Of a stretch of DNA of 64,000 nt, positions 22,598 to 29,867 are shown piece by piece; position 1 is the first letter of the stretch; every line of letters starts with the position of its first letter. The notes under the pieces were generated by a model, which worked only from the letters and a program-made list of their open reading frames with translations, ran no database searches and was not told where the DNA came from. The DNA lies in assembly GCF_016919245.1 (NCBI RefSeq), contig NZ_JAFEJA010000001.1, positions 1,674,001-1,738,000 on the forward strand. Reading direction: 5' to 3'. Source of the DNA: Streptomyces zhihengii (lineage in GTDB: Bacteria; Actinomycetota; Actinomycetes; Streptomycetales; Streptomycetaceae). A program made the position numbers and the translations under genes.

Positions 22598-24058
22598 TCA
22601 GGCGCCGCTGACCAGCCGGTCGATCGCCGCCGTGCCCGAGGTGTAGCCGGCCGTCATGGCCCGGACGAGACCGGTGCGCGCGGCCTGCGCGGGCGGGCCG
22701 GCCGCATCGGGGCACACCGGCTGCGGCTGTTGCGGGGGCACGGCGGGCTCCGGTGCCAGGGCGGCGGCCGGGACGAGACCGCGGGCGGCCGGCGGGCGCT
22801 CCACCGCCTGCGGGACGGCGGACGGCGGTCGCTCCACCGCCTGCGGGAGGTCCGGCGCGGGCACGCCCGGCGGGCCGGCCGGCACCTGGGCGAGCATCGG
22901 ACGGGGCGCCTGGGGCGCGGGCGCGGGGGTGTGCACGGTCCGGCCGTAGAGCACCTGCTCCATCGCCGACACCAGACGGACGACATCGGCCTGCGGACGC
23001 ACCACGAGCCGGACGAAGCGGCTGGAGCTGCCGATCTTGTTGCCGCACTCGCGCACCAGCACGCCGTGCTCGGTGAGCAGCCGGTCGCGCAGCAGTGCGC
23101 CGTCGACGCCGGCGGGGAGCCGTACATAGACGAAGTTGCCCTGCGAGGGATAGACGGTCAGACCGGGCAGGTGGGACAGGTACCGGATCATCTCGTGCCG
23201 GTCGCCGCGCACCCGGCGCAGACTCTCGGCGTACTCGTGACGGTGCTCCCGCAGCATGAAGACCACGGCCTCCGCGAAGGAGTTGAGGTTCCACTTCGGC
23301 AGCGCGCCGCGGATCAGGCCGGCCAGGCCGGGGTGGGCGACGAGGTAGCCGAAGCGCACCCCGTGCAGGCCGAAGTTCTTGCCGAGGCTGCGCAGCACGA
23401 CGACGTTGGGCCGCAGCACGGCCTCGGCGGCCACGCTCGTCTCCTGGCCCTCGTCGGCGAATTCGAGGAACGACTCGTCGACGACGACCAGATCGAGGTC
23501 CTGGAGGCGGTCGAGGAGTCCGAGGACCTGCGGCTTGGACAGCAGCCCGCCGTCCGGGTTGTTGGGGTTGCAGACGACGGCGACGCGCGAGCCCCGGGAC
23601 TCGACGAACCGCACGAACGCCTCCGGGTCGAGGGCGAAGCCGCGGGCCTCCGGCAGCAGCAGCATGTCCACCCGCTTGCCCGTCTCCATCGGCTGGTCCG
23701 TCCACCGGCCGAACGTGGGCACCGGCACGGCGAGCGACTCCCGCACCAGCAGATGGTCGATCCAGGTGATCAGCTCGGTGGAGCCGTTGCCCATGGCCAC
23801 CGTCGCCGGGTTGAGGCCGAGCAGCCGGCAGAGTTCGGCCGTGACGGTCTCCGCGCTGCTCGGGTAGTACGTCAGGATCTCCCGCAGCCCGGCGCCCAGC
23901 CGGTCGAACATCGCGGGGGTCGGGAAGTACGGGTTGCAGGGGATGCAGAAGTCGGCGATCTCCCCCGCCTGCGCCCCGGTCGCCCTGGTGAGGGTGAAGT
24001 ACGACGGGCTGTGCGCGGTGGACGCGCCGAACAGCGCGGTGACGTCGCTGCCTGCCAC
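22598..24058 (-). CDS. CobD/HisC-like PLP-dependent aminotransferase or decarboxylase with Pro/Ala-rich tail
   Basis: 486 residues. Residues ~1-350 are a class I/II fold-type I enzyme: AMGNGSTELITWIDHL, VVCNPNNPDGG, VVVDESFLEF and SLGKNFGLHGVRFGY, whose Lys should bind PLP. Spacing and the DESFLEF motif resemble threonine-phosphate decarboxylase (CobD) and histidinol-phosphate aminotransferase. The remaining ~135 residues are an unusual Pro/Ala/Gln/Val tail with two PQAVERPP repeats, ending YTSGTAAIDRLVSGA. GTG 24058 lies six bases after GGGAGG. With neighbours of cluster type it may supply an amino building block, but cobalamin or histidine roles are not excluded, although no such genes adjoin. 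Confidence 0.82.
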   Translation of the reverse strand: MAGSDVTALFGASTAHSPSYFTLTRATGAQAGEIADFCIPCNPYFPTPAMFDRLGAGLREILTYYPSSAETVTAELCRLLGLNPATVAMGNGSTELITWIDHLLVRESLAVPVPTFGRWTDQPMETGKRVDMLLLPEARGFALDPEAFVRFVESRGSRVAVVCNPNNPDGGLLSKPQVLGLLDRLQDLDLVVVDESFLEFADEGQETSVAAEAVLRPNVVVLRSLGKNFGLHGVRFGYLVAHPGLAGLIRGALPKWNLNSFAEAVVFMLREHRHEYAESLRRVRGDRHEMIRYLSHLPGLTVYPSQGNFVYVRLPAGVDGALLRDRLLTEHGVLVRECGNKIGSSSRFVRLVVRPQADVVRLVSAMEQVLYGRTVHTPAPAPQAPRPMLAQVPAGPPGVPAPDLPQAVERPPSAVPQAVERPPAARGLVPAAALAPEPAVPPQQPQPVCPDAAGPPAQAARTGLVRAMTAGYTSGTAAIDRLVSGA

Positions 24059-24079
24059 AAGGTGCCTCCCTGCCTGCCT

Positions 24080-24111
24080 GGCGGCGGGGTGCCCTCGCGC
24101 ACCCCGCCGCC
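24080..24111 (-). terminator. 13-bp hairpin just upstream of the aminotransferase start
   Basis: GGCGGCGGGGTGC (24080-24092) pairs perfectly with 24099-24111 around a six-base loop. It lies between the stop of the upstream hypothetical gene (24167) and the aminotransferase start, about 22 bases ahead of the latter, so it could end the upstream transcript or act as a 5'-UTR attenuator. No U-tract follows. Confidence 0.6.
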
Positions 24112-24166
24112 GACAGATACGCGCGGCACCGGCCCGGCGTTCACGCCTGCGCGCCGCCGTCCGGTG

Positions 24167-24646
24167 TCAGCAGGCGGCGCGTTCGGCGGCATCTCCGCAC
24201 CGGCCGGGCCGCTCGGGGCCGCCCGGCCTGCGCCTGCCGTGCAGCAGCAGGTAGAAGCGCTCCAGGGACTCCGCGGGGCCGTGCTCGAAGCGCTTGACGA
24301 CCTTGCCGAGCGGGTTCCAGACGCGGCCGTCCGGCATCCTGATGCCCACCGGCTGCCCGAAGAGCTCCCGCTCCCGCTCGTCGAGATCCACCCACCGCGC
24401 CCCCGCCCGCCGGACGACGACCTCCCCCGCGTACGCGCCGAGCCCCCGGAGCACCCCCTCCACGGCGGCCCGCTCCGAGGTGCTGCGTCTGAGTCCGTCG
24501 ACGACGAAGTCCACCAGCCTGAGGCTGGCCACCGTGTAGTCCAGCGGCAGTCTGCTCCGCTCGCTCAACTCGGCGACGAACCCTGCGGCATACCCCTGCA
24601 TGCCGTCGGCGCCCGGCAGCCGCGCTGCACGCCCTTCCTTCGACAT
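24167..24646 (-). CDS. Hypothetical protein, possibly DUF3806-like
   Basis: 159 residues, no signal peptide or membrane segment. The conserved-looking middle runs DYTVASLRLVDFVVDGLR, LGAYAGEVVVRRAGARWVD, then WNPLGKVVKRFEHGPAESL and FYLLLHGR. This order (helix, AYxGEV, later NPLGKV with a short helix) recalls DUF3806-type proteins, but I am not sure of the family. ATG 24646 is chosen because GGGAGGT precedes it at a good distance; the frame is open to 24715. It is first in the minus-strand block leading to the aminotransferase and ligase-like genes. Function unknown. Confidence 0.65.
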   Translation of the reverse strand: MSKEGRAARLPGADGMQGYAAGFVAELSERSRLPLDYTVASLRLVDFVVDGLRRSTSERAAVEGVLRGLGAYAGEVVVRRAGARWVDLDERERELFGQPVGIRMPDGRVWNPLGKVVKRFEHGPAESLERFYLLLHGRRRPGGPERPGRCGDAAERAAC

Positions 24647-25367
24647 CCGTACCTCCCGAACCTGCGGCCACGTCGACCACGCCCGTCCCAGCGGAACGGG
24701 GGCGGGAAGCGTCACGGGGCGCGCGGGTGTCGGTTCTCACAGCCCGGACGCCGCACCCCCGTACAACCATCACCCGCCCTCGCGCGTCCGCGCGCCCCCG
24801 GCCTCTCGGCCCCGGATGCGCGCACAGGGCCGGTGCGCCCCGGTGGCCCCGGCACCGCGCTGCGCACGGCGTCCTCAAACGCCGGACGGGCTGAAGTCGC
24901 CCCGCGCCTCGGGCCGCGTGCCTGCAGGCTGGTTATCAGCCTCGCCGGCGATTGAGGCGCGGGGTGCGGGGCAGAGCCCCGCCGGACCCGGATACACGCA
25001 CAGGGCCGACGCGCCCCGGTGGCCCCGGCACAGCCTACGGCCGTGTCCTCAAACGCCGGACGGGCTTGGAGTCGCCCTGCGTCTCGGGCCGCGTGCCTGC
25101 AGGCTGGTTATCAGCCTCGCCGGCGATTGAGGCGCGGGGCGCGGGGCAGAGCCCCGCCGGACCCGGATACACGCACAGGGCCGACGCGCCCCGGTAGCCC
25201 CGGCACCGCGCCGCGCACGGCATCCTCAAACGCCGGACGGGCTGAAGTCGCCCGGTCCGGCCCACCCCCAGAGGGAACGCCGGTCGAACTGCAGTTGCCC
25301 ACCTGAACACCCCCCAGAGGGAACGCCTGACAGGCTGGAGTTGCCCACCTCAACGCCCCCAGGGGCT
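24647..25367. repeat. Intergenic repeat region: 175-bp tandem array and 46-bp tandem pair
   Basis: From ~24821 to 25258 a 175-bp unit repeats about 2.4 times (GGTTATCAGC at 24931 and 25106; GATACACGCA at 24991 and 25166). Each unit has an inverted GTCCTCAAACGCCGGACGGG box (24871, 25045, 25222) and a TCAGCCTCGCCGGCGATTGA box. Beyond it, CCCCAGAGGGAACGCC recurs at 25266 and 25312 with AGTTGCCCACCT 73 bases into both, a 46-bp tandem pair. No gene is supported in this stretch. Confidence 0.88.
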
Positions 25368-26087
25368 TCAACGCTTCCCTCGCTTCGCCGGCCGCTCACG
25401 CCTCGGGGGCGAAGCCGGCGCGTCCGCGAGCAGGCGGGCGCAGTACGCGGCGATCTCCTCCGGGCCCCCCGCGGCCCGCGCCAGCCTCTCGTGCACGGGA
25501 TGCTCCGGGTCCCGCGCCCACCCCGTGCCCTCGCGGCCCGCCCCGTACCGCCGGCAGTGCGCGAGGTCGTCCTTCGCGGTCGGCGGCCGCTCCCGGCCGC
25601 GCTCCGGGGTGGCGACGGGCGAGGGGCGGCCCGACGGAGCGGGATCGCTCCGTACGGACGGCGGCCCGGCAGGGAGCGTGCGCGGCGCGGGCGAGGGCGC
25701 CCGCGGGGAGGGTTCGGCGAACGGCACGGGAAGCGCACCCGCCGCCATCGCCACCCCGCCGAGCAGCACCCCGGCCGCCAGCGCGCCCGCCCCGGCCTTG
25801 AGCGCCCGCGCGGGCGGCAGTCGCCGCCGGGGGACGGGGGCGCGCCAGTCGTCCGGACCGCGGACGGGCTGCCCGAGGGCGCCCTCGTCACGGGCGGACC
25901 GGAAGGCGGCGAGCGCCCGCCCGGCGGGTCCGGGCGCCACGGGGCCGGGGCGGGCGGCGGCCAGGAGCAGCTCGTCGAGCGCGTCGGCGCCCGGCCCGGG
26001 CGCGGGTGCGGCGCCCGCCGCCTCGGGCCGCACGGGCTCCGCCGGCTCGGCCGGCTCGGCCGGCTCGGCCGATCGGTTTTCGGTCAT
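25368..26087 (-). CDS. Single-pass membrane protein coupled to the sigma factor (possible anti-sigma factor)
   Basis: 239 residues. The N-terminus has EPAEPAEPAEP repeats, then an acidic/Pro segment with LDELLLAAARPG; one transmembrane helix at ~115-137 (AGAGALAAGVLLGGVAMAAGA); then an extracytoplasmic Pro/Ser-rich part and a basic C-terminus with CRRYGAGREG and AAYCARLL. No zinc-binding anti-sigma HxxxCxxC motif is seen. The ATG at 26087 overlaps the sigma factor stop (ATGA), so the two are translationally coupled, and topology (cytosolic N-terminus, one helix) fits an anti-sigma factor. That role is inference from position. Confidence 0.75.
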   Translation of the reverse strand: MTENRSAEPAEPAEPAEPVRPEAAGAAPAPGPGADALDELLLAAARPGPVAPGPAGRALAAFRSARDEGALGQPVRGPDDWRAPVPRRRLPPARALKAGAGALAAGVLLGGVAMAAGALPVPFAEPSPRAPSPAPRTLPAGPPSVRSDPAPSGRPSPVATPERGRERPPTAKDDLAHCRRYGAGREGTGWARDPEHPVHERLARAAGGPEEIAAYCARLLADAPASPPRRERPAKRGKR

Positions 26088-27103
26088 CTCGCACCACCCA
26101 GCGCACGCCGGTCCGAATCTGTCACGGACCCCCCGGCCCGCAGCTCCGCGAGCTCCCTCTCCAGCCGTCGCAGACCCCGGTGGGCGGCGGACCGGACGGC
26201 TCCCTGCCGGGTGCCGAGCACCCGGGCGGCGGCCGGTCCGTCGAGCCCGATGACGGTCTGGAGCAGCACGGCCTCCGCCTGCCGGCGCGGCAGCCGGGCG
26301 ATCAGCGCCAGGGCCGCGCGGGTGGACACGGTTTCGAGGACCTCCTGCTCGGTGTCCTGACGGGACGGCAGCCCTGTCAGGTCGACCTCCAGGAGGCTGC
26401 CGCGCGGCCGGCTCCCCACCCGCCGCAGATGATCGACGGCGCGGTGGCGCGCGATCTGGGCGGTCCATGCCCGGAAGCCGGCCCCGTCGCCGCGGAAGCG
26501 CCCGATGTCACGTGCGATTTCCAGCCAGGCATCGGAGGCGACGTCCTCGGCGTCGTCCCCGACGAGTCCGCGCAGGAAGTTGAGGAGGGGCGGATGCACG
26601 ATCCGGTACGCGGTGGTGAAGGCCGCCTCGTCCCCCTGCTGGGCCCGCTCGACCGCCCGGCCGAGCTCCGTGTCGCGCTCCTGCGCGCGGCGCCTGATCC
26701 CCTCGGTGCGCGGCTCGGCGCGCGCCTCCCCCTTCCAGGGGCCGCGACGGCCGCGGTGCTCCGCCGGACCCGAGACGGACCGTCCGTCCCCCGCGCCACG
26801 GGACTCCGCCGACCCCGGCAAGGACCGCCCCTCCCCCGCCTCACCGGACTCCGCCGAATCCGGCAAGGACCGTCGGTCCCGGTGCTCCGCCGACCCCGGC
26901 AAGGACCGCCCCTCCCCCTCGCCACGGCGCTCCGCCGACCCCGGGGACGGACGATCCCGCCCGGTCTCCCGTTCGCCGGGATTCCCGCGCGTCCCCCCTG
27001 TCGGCACCGGCGCGCCCCTCCGTTCCCCTCGCTCTTCGTCCGCGGGCCCCCGGCTGCCGACCCCCTCGCCCGGCATCGGACCCGCACGGCATGCCCATGC
27101 CAT
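26084..27103 (-). CDS. ECF-type RNA polymerase sigma factor with repeat-rich N-terminal extension
   Basis: About 339 residues. Region 2 starts near 165: RAVERAQQGDEAAFTTAYR, LVGDDAEDVASDAWLEIARD, FRAWTAQIARHRAVDHLRR. Region 4: LPRRQAEAVLLQTVIGLDGP and VRSAAHRGLRRLERELAEL. ECF factors usually begin near region 2; here ~150 residues precede it, with repeated RSLPGSAE-like units rich in Gly/Arg/Ser. Start is uncertain: ATG 27103 or 27076, neither with a good Shine-Dalgarno; a start near region 2 would remove the repeats. The stop overlaps the next gene's ATG. Confidence 0.82.
   Translation of the reverse strand: MAWACRAGPMPGEGVGSRGPADEERGERRGAPVPTGGTRGNPGERETGRDRPSPGSAERRGEGEGRSLPGSAEHRDRRSLPDSAESGEAGEGRSLPGSAESRGAGDGRSVSGPAEHRGRRGPWKGEARAEPRTEGIRRRAQERDTELGRAVERAQQGDEAAFTTAYRIVHPPLLNFLRGLVGDDAEDVASDAWLEIARDIGRFRGDGAGFRAWTAQIARHRAVDHLRRVGSRPRGSLLEVDLTGLPSRQDTEQEVLETVSTRAALALIARLPRRQAEAVLLQTVIGLDGPAAARVLGTRQGAVRSAAHRGLRRLERELAELRAGGSVTDSDRRALGGAR
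26805..26953 (-). repeat. Imperfect tandem repeat in the sigma factor N-terminus
   Basis: TCCGCCGACCCCGGCAAGGA and close variants start at 26805, 26850, 26886 and 26931 (plus-strand reading), spaced 45, 36 and 45 bp. All spacings are multiples of three, so the frame holds and units encode SLPGSAE-like peptides. Such arrays can gain or lose units by slippage. Confidence 0.75.
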
Positions 27104-27182
27104 GCAGCACCGCGGAATTCCCCCACACACCCTCAGCGTCAGCACCGACGGAAACGTCACTGATGACGGACGGCAGCACGAA

Positions 27183-27213
27183 GGCCGGACCCGCGCGGAG
27201 CGCGGATCCGGCC
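27183..27213. terminator. Hairpin downstream of the GH6 gene
   Basis: GGCCGGACCCGCGC pairs with GCGCGGATCCGGCC, one internal mismatch, tiny loop. It begins 31 bp beyond the stop of the cellulase gene on its 3' side and precedes the sigma factor gene region. Confidence 0.65.
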
Positions 27214-27243
27214 CGTGCCGGGGCAACCGGTGCCCCGTGTGCG

Positions 27244-28446
27244 TCAGTTGCCCGGTCGGTGGCCCAGGATCGGCGGCTCGGCGAGCCGTACGAGCTCCAG
27301 CGCCTGCTCGGGGAACCAGCCTCCCGCCGCGGGGTCGACCATGCCGCGCTCCGGGTCCTCGGGGCCCTGCGTACCGCGCAGGCACAGCCCGTCCGACTCA
27401 CCGGGGATCTTGATCCACAGCTTGGCGTCGTACAGCGGGTCGCCGGTGTTCAGGGTCGGACGGTCGCCGAGGCCGCGCCCGGGCGGGTTGCACCAGTCCT
27501 GCGCGTCGGTGTACTTGCCGGGCGGCGGGGTCCAGGGTCCCAGTCCGTTGCGGCTGGTGTCCGTCACGAAGTGCTTCCGCTCCCCGAGGGGCGTGGTCAC
27601 GTTCTCCTTCAGCCACGTCTCGGCGTCCGCCCGCGGCCAGTACTGGTTCGGGCAGGCCGCGGCCTCGCCGCCGTCCTGGACGTAGCCGATGCAGGACGAG
27701 ATCAGCGTGCCGTACCAGTGACTGTCCTCCTCGGTGCGGTAGTTGGAGGCGTTGGTGAAGAACCCGGTGGCCTCGCCGACGCCCGCACGCAGCAGCCGGG
27801 GCACGATCGACTCGACGCCGTGCCAGCCGGGGTGGCCGGTGTCGAGGTAGACCTTGGTGCCGGCCAGCGGCTCCAGGCTGTCCACGGCGTAGCGCACCTC
27901 GTCGTAGCGGGCCGCCGTCTTCGTCCCCTGGGCGTCGTCCTGGCCGCAGTCGGCGGGAAGCAGCGCCAGCGAGTCGGGTTCGAGGACCACCATCGCCGGA
28001 CGGTCGCCGATGCCCCGGGCCACGGCGTCGATCCACTCCTTGTACTCGGCGGTCGTGGAGGCCCCGCCGCCCGAGTAGTTGGAGCAGTCGCGGCCGGGCA
28101 CGTTGTAGAGGGCGAACACCGGCGTCGTCCGCTTGCGGGCGGCGTCGCGGACGGTCCTGCGCGCCGACTCCTCCACCTCCGCCGGGCTCTGGTCGCCGTA
28201 CCAGACGGCCTGGGGCGTGTGCGCCATCGCCACGATCCCGGCGGCGTCGGCGAGCCGCCCGGAACGCGCGAGGTCCAGTGCCTGGTCGTACGCCGCGGGG
28301 TTGGCCGGCGGGGTGTACAGGCGCGCGGCGGACGGACGCGCGGCCCCGTCCCCGGTGTGCCCGGCCGCGGCCGCCGGCACCGTGAGCAGCGCGGCGGCGA
28401 GTGCCGCGGCGGACACCAGGGGGGGGAGGGCTGTTCTTCGGCGCAT
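27244..28446 (-). CDS. Secreted glycoside hydrolase family 6 (endoglucanase/cellobiohydrolase)
   Basis: 400 residues. Signal peptide: RRRTALPPLVSAAALAAALL then VPAAAAG. GH6 features: YTPPANPAAYDQAL, VWYGDQSPAEVEE, PVFALYNVPGRDCSNYSGGG (catalytic Asp region), MVVLEPDSLALLPADC, VYLDTGHPGWHG, FFTNASNYR, HFVTDTSRNGLGPW and the C-terminal LWIKIPGESDGLC. GH6 enzymes invert beta-1,4-glucan linkages. No carbohydrate-binding module is present. ATG 28446 opens the signal peptide; the frame is open to 28497. A perfect CebR box lies ~100 bp upstream, so cello-oligosaccharide control is expected. Confidence 0.93.
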   Translation of the reverse strand: MRRRTALPPLVSAAALAAALLTVPAAAAGHTGDGAARPSAARLYTPPANPAAYDQALDLARSGRLADAAGIVAMAHTPQAVWYGDQSPAEVEESARRTVRDAARKRTTPVFALYNVPGRDCSNYSGGGASTTAEYKEWIDAVARGIGDRPAMVVLEPDSLALLPADCGQDDAQGTKTAARYDEVRYAVDSLEPLAGTKVYLDTGHPGWHGVESIVPRLLRAGVGEATGFFTNASNYRTEEDSHWYGTLISSCIGYVQDGGEAAACPNQYWPRADAETWLKENVTTPLGERKHFVTDTSRNGLGPWTPPPGKYTDAQDWCNPPGRGLGDRPTLNTGDPLYDAKLWIKIPGESDGLCLRGTQGPEDPERGMVDPAAGGWFPEQALELVRLAEPPILGHRPGN

Positions 28447-28544
28447 GCTCAGGGCCCTTCGTGACGGCAGGACGGAGAGGACGGAGAGAACGGACATGGC
28501 GGAGAGGACGGACAGGGCGGAGCGCCGCCCCCGCGATCAGTTCA

Positions 28545-28558
28545 TGGGAGCGCTCCCA
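28545..28558. promoter_or_regulatory. CebR operator
   Basis: TGGGAGCGCTCCCA, the exact 14-bp palindrome described for CebR, the LacI-family cello-oligosaccharide repressor of Streptomyces cellulase genes. It is positioned to control the GH6 gene. Confidence 0.92.
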
Positions 28559-28655
28559 TGACACCCTGCCACGCGCGGGTGGCGGGCCGTCAAGAACCGT
28601 GCACAGGTTCACCGTGCACGGTTCCCGGCGAGCCGGGGCACCCCGGACGAAGCGG

Positions 28656-29807
28656 TCAGGCCACCGAGCCGATGCGCCCGGCGACCGGGCCCGGCCCGTC
28701 ATGGTGGATCGGGGTGTGCGCGCCCGTCAGGGAGACGCCCGAGCCACCGCGCCGGACGGCGACGATCTCGGCGCCGATGGACAGCGCGGTCTCCTCCGGG
28801 GTGCGCGCCCCCAGGTCGAGACCGATCGGCGAGTGCAGGCGGGCCAGTTCGATCTCGGTGACGCCCACCTCGCGCAGCCGCCGGTTGCGGTCCTCGTGGG
28901 TGCGGCGGGAGCCCATCGCGCCGACGTATGCGACCGGCAGCCGCAGCGCCCGCTCCAGCAGCGGGACGTCGAACTTGGCGTCGTGGGTGAGCACGCACAG
29001 GACCGTGCGGCCGTCGGTCGCGGTGGAATCCAGGTAGCGGTGGGGCCAATCGACGACGACCTCGTCCGCCTCCGGGAAGCGGGCCGCGGTGGCGAAGACG
29101 GGCCGCGCGTCGCACACGGTGACCCGGTAGCCGAGGAACTTGCCCACGCGCACCAGCGCCGCGGCGAAGTCGATCGCGCCGAAGACGATCATGCGCGGGG
29201 CGGGGACGCTCGACTCGACGAAGAGGGTGAGCGGCTGCCCGCAGCGCGAGCCGTCCTCACCGATGACGACCGTCCCGGTGCGCCCGGCGTCCAGCAGGGC
29301 GGCCGCCTCCGCGGCCGCGGTCCGGTCGAGTTCGGGGTGGCCGCCGAGCGTCCCGTCGTACGTCCCGTCGGGGCGTACCAGCAGGGCCCGGCCGGCCAGC
29401 GCGGCCGGACCGTCGGTGAGCCGGGCCAGCGCGGCGGCCTCCCCGCGTGCGGCGGCGGCGAGCCCGGCGGCGAACACCTCGCGCCAGGGCGCGTCGACGC
29501 CGACCGGGACGACCAGGACGTCGAGGACCCCGCCGCAGGTCAGCCCCACGGCGAAGGCGTCCTCGTCGCTGTACCCGAAGCGCTCGGCGACGGTGTCGCC
29601 GCTCTCCAGCGCCTGCCGGCACAGGTCGTAGACCGCGCCCTCCACACAGCCGCCCGAGACCGAGCCGATCGCCGTGCCGTCGGCGTCGACGGCGAGCGCG
29701 GCCCCGGGCTGCCGGGGCGCGCTGCCCCCGACGCCGACGACGGTGGCGACGGCGAACGAACGGCCCTGCCCGACCCACCGGTCCAGCTCTTCGGCGATGT
29801 CCAGCAT
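28656..29807 (-). CDS. xdhC: XdhC/CoxI-family protein (xanthine dehydrogenase maturation)
   Basis: 383 residues. N-terminal XdhC domain: GQGRSFAVATVVGVGGSAPR, GSVSGGCVEGAVYD and LTCGGVLDVLVVPV; C-terminal Rossmann domain: RMIVFGAIDFAAALVRVGKF, YLDSTATDGRTVLCVLTHD, YVGAMGSRRTHEDR and LHSPIGLDLGARTPEETALS. XdhC proteins bind molybdenum cofactor and support its sulfuration and insertion into xanthine dehydrogenase. ATG 29807 has AAGGAG six bases upstream. It is last in the xanthine dehydrogenase/permease unit, 60 bp past the permease. Confidence 0.93.
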   Translation of the reverse strand: MLDIAEELDRWVGQGRSFAVATVVGVGGSAPRQPGAALAVDADGTAIGSVSGGCVEGAVYDLCRQALESGDTVAERFGYSDEDAFAVGLTCGGVLDVLVVPVGVDAPWREVFAAGLAAAARGEAAALARLTDGPAALAGRALLVRPDGTYDGTLGGHPELDRTAAAEAAALLDAGRTGTVVIGEDGSRCGQPLTLFVESSVPAPRMIVFGAIDFAAALVRVGKFLGYRVTVCDARPVFATAARFPEADEVVVDWPHRYLDSTATDGRTVLCVLTHDAKFDVPLLERALRLPVAYVGAMGSRRTHEDRNRRLREVGVTEIELARLHSPIGLDLGARTPEETALSIGAEIVAVRRGGSGVSLTGAHTPIHHDGPGPVAGRIGSVA

Positions 29808-29867
29808 GTCGGTCTCCTTGATGACGAAGCGGTGCGGAGGGCGGGCCCCGGCCCGAGGGCCGGCAGG

